Source: Notolepis coatsorum (taxonomy: Eukaryota; Chordata; Actinopteri; Aulopiformes; Paralepididae). From it: a stretch of DNA of 64,000 nucleotides. The notes beneath the pieces were generated by a model. The model had not been told where the DNA came from and ran no database searches. It worked only from the letters and a program-made list of their open reading frames with translations. The stretch's first letter is position 1; every line of letters starts with the position of its first letter. The stretch covers positions 103,038,924 through 103,102,923 of the forward strand of contig OZ020598.1 in the NCBI GenBank assembly GCA_963971535.1, given 5' to 3'. Made by a program: the position numbers and the translations under genes. Below, piece after piece: positions 22,637 through 32,972 of the stretch.

Positions 22637-25156
22637 AACTAGGTTAGGACATTTGTAGGGGCCAGTTTCGAATTGCAGTCTCACGTAGGTGTTTTTTGAG
22701 AGTGTTTTTGAAAGTGGGTAGCGATTCACATTCCTTTACAGCTTTAGGTAGGGCGTTCCACATTGATGTGGCATAATTGCGAAACGTGTTTAGTCCCTTG
22801 TTTGAGCCGAATCTGGGTTTTACATGATTTGTGGAGCTCCCTCTGGTGTTGTGATCGTGGTATTCACTGACCTTTGGGAAGTATTTTGACATGTACATGG
22901 GTACCTTGGTCGCGTAGTGTATCTTGTAGACCAGGCCCATTGCAAGTTGCTGTACTCTGTCGTCTACTCTAAGCCATCCTAGGTTGTCAAAGTGGGCAGG
23001 GGTGAGGTGGGTTCTAGGAGTCAGGTCAAGTAGTAGTCTGACTAGCTTGTTTTGAGATGTTTGTAATTTGTTTTTTAGTGCCTTTGAGGTGCTTTGGTAC
23101 CATGAGGTGCAAGCATAGTCGTAGTACCCTTGAATGAGTGCTCCTGCTAGAGTCTTCAGGGTATTCTTGTTTACCAGAGGAGATCCGGTACAAGAATCGC
23201 GTTTGTTGGTTGACTTTTTTTATTACAATGGATGCCATTTTGTCACAGGAAAGATTAGCCTCTAGGATGGAACCCAGGTAGGTAATTTCATCTTTCCTTG
23301 TGATAATATTGTCACCCACTGTAACCGAGAAGCCGTCGGTCTTGCTGAGTTTGTTATTTGAACCGAAGAGAATGGACTCTGTTTTGCCCATGTGTAATGA
23401 TAGTTTGTTGTCGGCGAGCCATATGCAGATTTTGCCTAGTTCCGAGCTGAGGGCTTTTTCAACCTGTAACTTGTTCTTGTTTACATCAGGGCCCCACTGT
23501 CTGGAAATATAGTAAAATTATTGAAGGCCCCTCACAACCAACTTGTGCACATGCCCTAGGCTGCCAAAGATAAAAACTAGGAGTTTACATCTGTAGCCTA
23601 GCTGTGAGATCCAATGTAATAAAAAAAAGTCTGCTACGTCTTGCTATGTTGTGTTTCAATACAGTGGGTACAATACAGTACAGCTCAATACACACAATTG
23701 TTAAGGGGATGCAGACCAGAGAAAGACTTTCGTCTTGTTTACATCAGGGTCCCCCATTTTCAATTAATCATGACACTGCGGTGGCCAGGAGCGCGCAACA
23801 AGATGGTATACAATGGTATATGATTTATGAATAGTATATTCCACTATAGCAGTATATGGTGTGCTGTACATTTGAATCTAATCTAATTTTGAGAGTGCAA
23901 ATGTAACAGTAAAGTGCAATAGTGATATACAATGAACAGGTGATTAAACTGTGTAAAATATATAAATTAGTACTACTGAGTAATAGTGCTAATCACTACT
24001 CAGATGTATGTATAGAGTTGTAGTATAATACAGTGATACTCACTTTGGTTGAATGGAATCATTGACACAGATACCATCCAAATAGTAGTTATCTTGACTT
24101 TAATGTGGGTCTACAGTAACTTAAAAACACATGAACACACAGTGCACTCGCTCACACCATAGGTCACTTTAAACACAAAGGACACTTTAAGAAAATAACT
24201 TGTTGTGATTAATGCATAATATAGTTAGTAATAGCAATTATAGCATAGGGGCATAGCAGTAAAACTATATATTGTACATAGGACCCAGTGCCTTTAAGTA
24301 GTAGCTCAAAACCCCACTCTGTAGCTGATGGCGATGGAGTGGAAATAGTCTCCAGTTTGACAGGTATCTGCAACATAAAAAGAAAATAGCCATTAGAGAA
24401 GAGAACTGGGTATGGAAAATGATATAGATATAAAGAAGACACTATGGTAGTAAGTCATACTGGCCAGCAGCGTAACTAGTAAGAGTAGGTAAGAGATATG
24501 TACAGATATAGATAGTATTAATATGTACAGTGATACAGGTATAAAGACACTATATGGTAGTAAGTCATACTGGCCAGCAGCGTAACTAGTAAGAGTAGGT
24601 AAGGGATGTACAGATATAGATATAGTATCTACAGATATGTAAATGTCATTAACAGATTGCAGAATGAGTACAATACAGTACAGCTCAATACACACAATTG
24701 TTAAGGGGATGCACATTGCACAGACCAGAGAAAGACTTTAGTCTTGTTTACATCAGGGTCCCCCATTTTCAATTCAGTGATATATATTTTTGGGCATACA
24801 CGTTACAATATAAGCAGCTGGGAAACACATTATATGATGTATTCAGGGCCATTTCACGTTGATTAAATGTTACACATTACATCCTGCTAAATGAACGTTA
24901 ACTAATATTACGCGGCCAGTGTTGAAAAGCCTTGAGGTCGCATTCAATTTTCGAGAGACCATAACGTTAACTTGACAGCAATGTGGATACAGCTTTATTT
25001 GAGCAGTTGCTACTGTAACGTTACCTTAGTTGACTACATAACTGTAGTAAACAAACTAACGTTAAACCGAAGTTAGCTTACCAGTAAATTCAGTACAGCG
25101 ACAGCTGAAATCCACAGGACAGCCTGGTCACAATAATCGACGGGCCAGTTACATTT
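22637..25156 (-). repeat. Right arm of the large palindrome
   Basis: Inverted copy of the left arm. The LINE frame is broken here: 22644-22940 and 23026-23391 on the minus strand encode the two ends but are separated by small indels, unlike the open 256-codon version on the left. The two arms have therefore diverged since duplication. Confidence 0.9.
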
Positions 25157-25562
25157 CCCCCAACCAGAGCCTAACTAGAGCCACATTCTGCGAATCAGAG
25201 GCAGAGTAGGGCGGGTCTTCGGTGCCAGCACGTATAGGTTGTCTCGTAAAGAATAATACTGCACTGTATCTGAGTATCTAGATGATTATCCATAAAAAAC
25301 GCACGTTAATCGAAAATACCACACCATTACTGTACCAATGACAGTCAAATAATCTACAGAAAAGCATTACATTGCAAAATAATATGTCCAAGACTAGTGT
25401 CGCATGCACACACACACACACACACAGATTGTAGAATAGCTCCCACTCTCCACCGTGTAACTCGACTCCCCCTACTGGTTGAACCAGGCAGAGCAGCTTA
25501 AAAAGACGTCATCTAGCGTCATCTAGCTTGCTACCGGCCTCGTTTTCCAGTCCCACATCTGT
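25157..25562. other. Right-side unique segment of the TTAA element
   Basis: Lies between the right arm and right TIR and has no match on the left, where about 670 bp of other sequence sit. It contains (CA)n at about 25407-25426 and short duplications (GTCATCTAGC twice near 25510). Confidence 0.7.
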
Positions 25563-25693
25563 ATGCTAACGGAGCGTCTATTCCCAAAGCTAAAATGCAC
25601 GCACAGAGACAAAAAAGGTATGCATCTTCTTGTCTAACTCCAGGGAAGATGTTAAATAAGCTAATTTAAAAAAAAAGTGGAGTTATCCTTTAA

Positions 25694-27058
25694 GGTCGAC
25701 GATTGATGGTGAATCACCCATTAACCGCTGAAGCAATTGACTAATGTTGAAAACATATCATTGAATCAATATTGTTTTGTGGTTGCATTTTAATGATTGA
25801 AATGCCAATATCTAATAAATGTTGAATCAACGCATGCTGTTCAACGTATGCTGTTTGTCGTCATTACGTTGGACCGATCCGAATTCCCCCCCCCAATTTA
25901 AACAGACATGGTACGTCCCAGCATGCAGCTGAGCACTCTCTCAATGTGAACTGCATGGCAGCACGTCTGGTTCCCCCGGATTTGATTCTACTGAGTGCTT
26001 TACAGTACGTTTTGGCTATATTACTTTTATCTTAACTGTGTTCTGTGAAAAATAACGTTATTGTGAGTGTGACCAGTGGATCTTGACGGCGTTGTGCATG
26101 TGCTTATGCTGCAGTTTGGTAGGTAAATATATATATACGTCAACTAAGATAAATATTCATGAATATTCGTTAGCGTGTGCTTAATATAACTCTGGAGAGT
26201 GTGCAAGTGGAATCGTACGGTTGTTTAAGTTATTTCAATGTAAATATTCTAGCGCCAAACGAATAGAAATTGCATGGTCCAATTGCGTGCGTTGGTACTG
26301 AATGACGTTGTGCGACTCAGCCAATCAAAAGCATGCTTATTGGGTGAACAGGAAGTAGTCAAGGAAGCACGCGCTAGCTGGCCTAGTAAACACGTGGATC
26401 CGTAAATGCAACGTTGCCAACCACGTTGCGTGTTTCTTTTTGTATGGCTGTTCAAACTAATTTTACAGTTCTGCTAGCTACATGCAGTATTTAGCGAGCT
26501 GGGTTAGCCGGTTAGTTGGCTTTGAATCCCGGCTGCGGCTAGGTAGCCAGCTAGCTAAATGCACCGCGACGGTGATGTCACCAAACAAAATGGCGGCGCC
26601 CATGTTGATAAAGCGCTTCACATAACAAATCGTATTTTCTTAGAAACTGCTTATTTTTATAACGTGATTTTTTTCTGTGGCTTATCTAAATACTAATTTG
26701 ATGCTATGACTATGTTTATATCGCTATATGCTTCATCTCCCCTTGCACTCTTTCTAAGTTGGTTAAGGTTAGAGTTTGTCTTAGAGCATGGCGATAGAAC
26801 GCCAGGTAGTTTGCAGGCTGTTTGAGACTTAATTGTTCTAGCCAAGTAAATACCACAATTTATGTACCATTACATTGACTATATAGTTAGACGTTTGGTT
26901 ATATACATGGTATTTTCTAATGAACAATATAACAATAATATAATAATGGACTCTCTTGATATTGATCAAAATGTAGAATTATGCAAGCGTTTCACCCTGC
27001 ACATTGCAATGCAGCACATTAATGTCGACCCTCCCCCCTTTTTTCTTTCTTTTTCCAG
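25694..27058 (+). promoter_or_regulatory. Upstream region of the 701-codon transposase gene
   Basis: Non-coding. AAATGGCGGCG at 26588-26598 matches the YY1 motif often found near transcription starts. An intron is inferred to end at 27058, where a long pyrimidine tract (TTTTTTCTTTCTTTTTCCAG) gives a strong acceptor. Short TTGAATCAA-like repeats at 25760-25860 may be subterminal transposon sequence. No TATA box is clear. Confidence 0.4.
26834..26881. repeat. 48-bp direct repeat upstream of transposase, copy 1
   Basis: TGTTCTAGCCAAGTAAATA followed by CACAAT... and ATTACATTGACTA; it recurs at 27112-27159 with three mismatches. The copies bracket the predicted splice acceptor at 27058. Confidence 0.85.
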
Positions 27059-27111
27059 AATCACGTACCAGTTTCAAGAAGCCGCACGTTGCAGCAATTG
27101 AAGCAAAGACC

Positions 27112-27159
27112 TGTTCTAGCCAAGTAAATAGCACAATGTATGTACCATTACATTGACTA
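27112..27159. repeat. 48-bp direct repeat upstream of transposase, copy 2
   Basis: Lies in the inferred 5' UTR, 15 bp before the start codon at 27175. See copy 1 at 26834. Confidence 0.85.
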
Positions 27160-27174
27160 CAGCACCTCATCACT

Positions 27175-29280
27175 ATGTCATCTTATTCTCGGGCTAAAAG
27201 ACGTAGAGTCAACAAATTAGTGAGAGAGACAGAGCAGGCTATCCTCACTGATTATAAGTTAATTGTTGCTGCTAATTCAAGGACAAACCATCACTCTTTA
27301 GAGAACACAGATCCTGTCACAGCCTATACTGAGTGCCTGCTCGATTTACCAAAGACAGACTTGCCACTAGATTTAACAACTAGATCAGACTTGCCACTAG
27401 ATTTATCAACTTCAGACTTGCCACTAAACAGACCACTAACTATCAGTGATCAAAGTGAAAATATTGACTCACCAGGTGAGTCAAATGCACATTTTGAAAG
27501 TATAGCTGGGGATGACGAAATTGAACCTGAACATGTCTTTGACAGTGATGAGCATAATGAAGATTTCCTCATGACAAGTTTAAAATATTGGGCAACATCC
27601 TATTCAGTCTCTCTGGTTGCACTATCATCTTTGCTGTCCTTTTTGAAGATGTTTCACCCCACCCTTCCTAAAGATGGAAGAACATTGCTAGGAACACAAA
27701 AACATGTGCCTACCACTAAGATTGAAGGGGGAGAATACTATCATTTTGGTTTAGTCAAAGGGGTGCTTTCACGGTTGGCATGTTTGATTTTACCGGCAAC
27801 TCTGACAACTCTTAATTTACAGTTTAATATAGATGGTTTACCTTTATTCAAAAGTTCTAAACTTCAGTTTTGGCCCATACTTGGAAGTCTCAAATGTGAC
27901 TACACAAAGTCCCCATTTGTTGTTGGCATTTTTTGTGGTCTAAGCAAGCCAAATAGTGTTTTTGAGTACCTAGTGCAGTTTGTCAAAGATCTTCAGAATG
28001 TACTGTCTAATGGCATTATTTATAATGACAAGCAATTTGATGTACAGATTTCTTCTTTCATTTGTGATGCCCCGGCTAGAGCTTATATTAAGCAGACCAA
28101 GGCATTTAATGGCTATTCTGGTTGTGACAAGTGTTTTCAGGAGGGTGTATGGAGAAATAAAATGACATATCCTGAAACAAAAGTCAGACTTAGGACAGAC
28201 TCCAGTTTCTCAGACATGGTTGATGAGGCACATCACAATGGGACGAGCCCTTTAACAGGTTTAGTTAAGATGGTTTCTATGTTTCCAACTGATTACATGC
28301 ATCTCTGTTGTCTCGGAGTTACAAGGAAACTGCTTAATATATGGTTAAAGGGGAAGAATTTGGCAACAAGGGTCCCTTCCAAAACTGTACAAGCCATTTC
28401 AGGTAAACTGCTAAAGCTACGTCCCTACATGCCTTGTGAATTTAACCGTAAACCAAGGGAACTGTCAGAGTTAGATCGCTGGAAAGCTACTGAGTTGCGA
28501 TCCTTCATGTTGTATTGGGGTCCTGTTGTTTTGAAGGATTCCCTCCCCAGTGAGCTGTATGACAACTTCATGTTGTTTTCTGTTGGAATGTACTTGTTGC
28601 TGTCCCCTAGTATTTCTGAGGAAATGTTGGCCTTTGCGCACAAGTTGATGGTTTCTTTTGTTGAACACTTTGGGACAGTGTATGGAAGAGGTGAAATTGT
28701 GTACAATGTACACCAGCTTATTCATTTGGCTGAGGAATACAGGAAGTTTGGCACTCTAGATAATATCTCAGGATTCCCTTTTGAGAACTATCTTGGACAA
28801 ATTAAGCATCTTCTACGCAAGCCACATCAGCCTCTACAACAGGTAGTGAAAAGGTTGTCAGAAATTCCACATGTTGGATCCCCATGTCCCACAGATGATC
28901 CAATTTTGCGTAATATTCACACTGATGGGCCTGTCCCCCCACAGTTTACTTCTTCACAACAGTACAGGAAGGTCTCCACTCATCGGTTTACTTTGTCCAC
29001 AAAGAAACGAGACAATTGTATTGAGGTTGGAGATGGATTTGCATTAGTAGAGAATATTCTTAAATCAGAGGAAGAGGTATATATAATTTACAGAAAGTAC
29101 AGACACAAACAGCCATACTACATGTATCCCTGTGAATCATCATACATTGGTACATACAAGGTCAGTGGCTTGCAAGAAGATATAGGGATAGGTAAACTTC
29201 GCTATATCAAGCGCAAATGTCTTCTCTCTCCAGACGGAGATGGTGCCATTGCAATACCACTACTTCATTTAACAGCATAA
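27175..29280 (+). CDS. Transposase_21 (EnSpm/CACTA)-like protein, 701 aa, intact
   Basis: The frame is uninterrupted from the first ATG after a predicted acceptor (27058) to TAA. The N-terminal 150 residues are acidic and Ser/Thr-rich, with PLDLT (64-68) and PLDLS (74-78), the latter fitting the CtBP-binding consensus PxDLS. The core has candidate catalytic acids: Asp220 (NIDGLPLFKSS), Asp298 (ICDAPARAY), Asp373 (DYMHLCCLG) and Glu537 (FPFENYLGQ). A C-x2-C pair (GCDKC) follows Asp298. The segment around 520-550 (YNVHQLIHLAEE) resembles the DUF4218-type C-terminus of animal tnp2-like transposases. Family assignment is from memory of motifs. It may be a recently active element or a captured host gene; no terminal repeats for it were found. 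Confidence 0.8.
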   Translation: MSSYSRAKRRRVNKLVRETEQAILTDYKLIVAANSRTNHHSLENTDPVTAYTECLLDLPKTDLPLDLTTRSDLPLDLSTSDLPLNRPLTISDQSENIDSPGESNAHFESIAGDDEIEPEHVFDSDEHNEDFLMTSLKYWATSYSVSLVALSSLLSFLKMFHPTLPKDGRTLLGTQKHVPTTKIEGGEYYHFGLVKGVLSRLACLILPATLTTLNLQFNIDGLPLFKSSKLQFWPILGSLKCDYTKSPFVVGIFCGLSKPNSVFEYLVQFVKDLQNVLSNGIIYNDKQFDVQISSFICDAPARAYIKQTKAFNGYSGCDKCFQEGVWRNKMTYPETKVRLRTDSSFSDMVDEAHHNGTSPLTGLVKMVSMFPTDYMHLCCLGVTRKLLNIWLKGKNLATRVPSKTVQAISGKLLKLRPYMPCEFNRKPRELSELDRWKATELRSFMLYWGPVVLKDSLPSELYDNFMLFSVGMYLLLSPSISEEMLAFAHKLMVSFVEHFGTVYGRGEIVYNVHQLIHLAEEYRKFGTLDNISGFPFENYLGQIKHLLRKPHQPLQQVVKRLSEIPHVGSPCPTDDPILRNIHTDGPVPPQFTSSQQYRKVSTHRFTLSTKKRDNCIEVGDGFALVENILKSEEEVYIIYRKYRHKQPYYMYPCESSYIGTYKVSGLQEDIGIGKLRYIKRKCLLSPDGDGAIAIPLLHLTA

Positions 29281-29434
29281 CCATACTGGCCTACAAAGCT
29301 AAAGTGCAGTAACTATATTGACACACTGACTCTAACATCGGATTTCGGGGCATAACTTACCTCATTAATAAATACACAATTAGTACAATATTACATGTAC
29401 ACAGATAACATGTTTGGCTGGCCAATTGAAACGC
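29281..29434. other. 3' flank of the transposase gene
   Basis: Short AT-rich sequence with TTAATAAATACAC (about 29365), a possible poly(A) signal, ending at the TTAA of the next element. Confidence 0.4.
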
Positions 29435-29438
29435 TTAA

Positions 29439-30985
29439 AGGAAAACTCCAACATTTTGTGAAATTAGCTTATTTAACATCTTCCCTGGAGTTGGACAAGA
29501 AGATGCATACCTTTTTCGTCTCTCTGCATGCTTTGGGCTTAGGGAACGCCTGGACCGTTAGCCTAGCTTAACTTCATCACTGGAAGTGGGGCAGACATCT
29601 AGCCTAGTTCACTACAGTCAGGAAATATACTCCAAATACAACTCCCAAACGTTCCTGTAAACATGTTGTGACCTGTGTGTTTACCCCGTCTCCCAGTCAC
29701 ACAAGTCACACGAGTCTCCCAGTCACATGAGTCTCGTGTGACTGGGAGACTTGTGTGACTTGGAGACTTGTGTGACTTGTGTGACTTGGAGACTTGTGTG
29801 ACTTGTGTGACTTGGACTTGTGTGACTTGTGTGACTTGTGTGACTTGGAGACTTGTGTGACTTGGAGACTTGTGTGACTTGTGTGACTTGGAGACTTGTG
29901 TGACTTGGAGACTTGTGTGACTCATGTGACTTGGAGACTTGTGTGACTGGGAGACTTGTGTGACTTGGAGACTTGTGTGACTCGTGTGACTTGGAGACTT
30001 GGACTTGTGTGACTTGGAGACTTGTGTGACTTGGAGACTTGTGTGACTCGTGTGACTTGGAGACTTGGGCTTGTGTGACTTGGAGACTTGTGTGACTTGG
30101 AGACTTGTGAGACTCGTGTGACTCGTGTGACTTGGACTTGTGTGACTTGTGTGACTTGGAGACTTGTGTGACTCGTGTGACTTGGAGACTTGGACTTGTG
30201 TGACTTGTGTGACTTGGAGACTTGTGTGACTTGGAGACTTGTGTGACTCGTGTGACTTGGAGACTTGGACCTGTGTGACTTGTGTGACTTGGAGACTTGT
30301 GTGACTTGGAGACTTGTGTGACTCGTGTGACTCGTGTGACTTGGACTTGTGTGACTTGTGTGACTTGGAGACTTGTGTGACTCGTGTGACTTGGAGACTT
30401 GGACTTGTGTGACTTGTGTGACTTGGAGACTTGTGTGACTTGGAGACTTGTGTGACTCGTGTGACTTGGAGACTTGGACTTGTGTGACTTGTGTGACTTG
30501 GAGACTTGTGTGACTTGGAGACTTGTGTGACTCATGTGACTTGGAGACTTGTGTGACTGGGAGACTTGTGTGACTTGGAGACTTGTGTGACTCGTGTGAC
30601 TTGGAGACTTGGGCTTGTGTGACTTGTGTGACTTGTGTGACTTGGAGACTTGTGTGACTTGTGTGACTGGGAGACTTGTGTGACTTGTGTGACTGGGAGA
30701 CTTGTGTGACTTGTGTGACTGGGAGACGTGGTAAATACACAGGTCACAACATGTTTACGGGAACGTTTGGGAGTTGTATTTTGATTGTATTTGGAGTATA
30801 TTTCCTGACTGTAGTGAACTAGGTTAGATGTCTGCCCCACTTCCAGTGATGAAGTTAAGCTAGGCTAACTGTCCAGGCGTTCCCTAAGCCCAATGCATGC
30901 AGAGAGACGAAAAAGGTATGTATCTTCTTATAACTCCAGGGAAGATGTCAAATAAGCTAATTTCACAAAATGTTGGAGTTTTCCT
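29439..30985. mobile_element. TTAA-flanked long-TIR element with captured minisatellite
   Basis: TTAA flanks (29435-29438 and 30986-30989). TIRs begin AGGAAAACTCCAAC and run about 250 bp. They share GAAATTAGCTTATTT, CTTCCCTGGAGTT and GACAAGAAGATGCATACC with the large element at 18951-25689, so both belong to one family. The middle is a tandem array instead of coding sequence. Confidence 0.88.
29700..30728. repeat. Compound minisatellite of GTGTGACTT and GGAGACTT words
   Basis: About 1 kb built from two words, GTGTGACTT(C/G) and GGAGACTT, in variable order, with higher-order periods of about 60-120 bp. It fills the loop of the surrounding TIR element. The long open frames on the complement (KSHKSPSHTS-type repeats) are artefacts. 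Confidence 0.95.
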
Positions 30986-30989
30986 TTAA

Positions 30990-31257
30990 ATGCTTCAAAA
31001 ATGCAATGTGTGCGGACTAATTAGGAGACGGCTGTTACAAAGGGTCAGATTAAACCGAATATATATATTTATTACTTGAGATATATTGTATAGTATTTGT
31101 ATATCGTCTGATATCCCTTGTATATTCTTTGTACATATACACGGAATATCCCTTTACCTAGTACAGGCCAGACCATAATATTCGTTCTCCTATTGGACAG
31201 CGACCCCCCTAGGCGCCACGGCCATACCCCCAATGTCTAGTTCAAAGTCACCGCTAA
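30990..31257 (+). promoter_or_regulatory. Promoter-proximal region before the 417-bp array
   Basis: AT-rich with CTCCTATTGGACAG (inverted CCAAT box, about 31189) about 70 bp before the first TATA box at 31262. Could also be the U3 part of an LTR beginning TGTTACAAAGG near 31032. Confidence 0.45.
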
Positions 31258-31785
31258 GACGTATAAATACGTTGCAGGTGGATACAGCAGTTAGTTACCC
31301 CAATAAGTTGAAGCCTTCACCACGATACAACGTGCTGTGAAGTGTGCCCGTTTTGCCCCAAAATAGAGCCTTGAGACCGCGTGCAAATTGATAGCTGAAG
31401 TGTCAGAGTTTAACGCTGTATCGTCGAGTTCGACCTATTCTATTATTAAGTATTAGTCTATTATGTATAGTGTATCGTGCGGCTACCGTTCTACAGTGAC
31501 CAGCATTACCAACGTTTCATCGTACCGAGCTAGTGTGCTTATCCAGGCTGGGCGGCCTAACCTTGTGCCGCCATCCGAGGAGCCCTAGACGAGAACTGTG
31601 TGGATATGTACACTGGATAACCTACACCGACGACTACAGACAGAAATAAGGCTGGTACTATAGATTATTCACCTTACGTATAAATACGTTGCAGGTGGAT
31701 ACAGCAGTTAGTTACCCCAATAAGTTGAAGCCTTCACCACGATACAACGTGCTGTGAAGTGTGCCCGTTTTGCCCCAAAATAGAG
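31258..31785 (+). promoter_or_regulatory. Tandem promoter-like array, units A and start of B
   Basis: Unit A (from 31262) and unit B (from 31679) each start with ACGTATAAATACG, a strong TATA box, followed by identical sequence. The period is 417 bp. Unit B is cut at 31785 by an LTR element and resumes at 39416. A third unit starts at 39726. Each unit also contains AAATAAGG near its end. Confidence 0.7.
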
Positions 31786-32972
31786 TGTGGTAATATTGCC
31801 TTGGAATTTCATAATTAATATGTGTGAATAAATTAGAGAACCATACTGCAAAAAGGAATGTGTGCCCTTTCAACAGTAGAGGGTGTTTTAAGTGATACTG
31901 GTGTTACAGAAATAGTCAATAAACCCCCACTAACAAATGTGCTCAGAACAAAGAGACAAGGGTCACACCTACTGTGACCAGATTACCGCAGAGACAGCTG
32001 GGTTGAACACAGGGCAGACCAGTTTAGACTTGTTGAAGCATGGACACTAACTCACAGACAAAGTAATCTATTAATCAACTGTTTAGTATCAAAAGGTCTC
32101 ATATGATGTCTGGTATCAGTCTAAGAAAGCACTGACTGTACTGGGATGATATTAGACATCTATAGCCATATAGAAGGAATGTTAAAGTTGGGACCTGTTG
32201 GGACAGAACCATCAGGAAGACAATGACGGGGGCCACTAGCGGCCCCCTCTGGGTATTGAGTCAAGATCCACACAGGAGATCAAAGGGGTAACCAGCCCCA
32301 ACAGGAAGAAAACACCAACCCCCCACAAGAGATCAACCCCCACAAGAAGACGCTGGATTGGACCAGCCATATGTAGTATTGGCTAGAAATGATAGTATAT
32401 AGGAGGGCCCTAAATGATAATTCGGGAGCTCTCAGGCCGGACCCAACCACAGGGGGTCTGGGGGCTCCACTGCTTCGTCCACCCGGAGACTACTGTGAGC
32501 TGATGCATTTTATGTGAGTAAAATCATGGGAAAACACCATTTGTTGTTTAAAGTTTAGTGTAAATCCTTAATATCTGAAACCAGATTTACTCATGTATAA
32601 ATGTGTACAGCATAGTCAATGTATGTTCAAATTATGTTAACCAAGTGACTGTTTGATGTGCATTATTGAGGTTTGAGATGCAAACCTGATTGTGATATTT
32701 CTGTACACAGCAGCCATGTTAAGGTTTTCTGATAAATCCTTTGTTCTATTCACCTTGGACTCCTGGCTCTGATCAAATAAATCAGCTGAGTTGAACTACA
32801 ATTCTGGTTTGTCTGGCTTACACGTTTTATTCCTCATCTGCTAAAGTCAGATGAGGAGACCAACAATTCTATCAAGTATGAATTCTTTCTCCTCCTTCCA
32901 GATAATCAATCTCATTGTATTGTGCTACAATAACCTCAAATTATTGTAGAAAGTCTGTGGGAATTTACTACA
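31786..32972 (+). mobile_element. 5' LTR of a non-coding LTR retrotransposon
   Basis: 1187 bp, TGTGGTAATATTGCC...TTACTACA. It is nearly identical to 38230-39411. The TATA-like AGTATATAGGAGGG (about 32392) and AATAAATCAG (about 32776) could be promoter and poly(A) signal. A 4-bp target duplication, AGAG, lies at 31782-31785 and 39412-39415. Confidence 0.9.

Larger units (their letters stand above)
18951..25689. mobile_element. 6.7-kb TTAA-flanked palindromic transposon
   Basis: TTAA lies on both sides (18947-18950 and 25690-25693). Terminal inverted repeats start AGGATAACTCCACTTTTTTT and extend 127 bp (18951-19077 and 25563-25689). Inside, 19750-22261 and 22637-25156 are inverted copies of each other, about 2.5 kb each, around a 375-bp spacer. 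The regions between TIR and arm differ on the two sides. TTAA targeting suggests piggyBac- or Kolobok-like mobilisation. No transposase is encoded; the arms carry a LINE fragment and family-T copies. Confidence 0.85.

Noticed and set aside
18951..25689. Assembly artefact as the sole explanation of the palindrome
   Set aside because: The arms differ by several indels and substitutions, and the TIR-proximal segments differ. It cannot be excluded without reads, so it is kept as a check rather than a conclusion.
29690..30730. CRISPR-like array
   Set aside because: Words are contiguous, with no unique spacers, in a eukaryotic transposon. The 38-bp array at 17452-18590 was rejected for the same reason.
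29599..30840. Four long frames rich in KSHKSPSHTS on the minus strand
   Set aside because: The GTGTGACTT/GGAGACTT words happen to lack stops in this phase; the array sits inside a TIR element.
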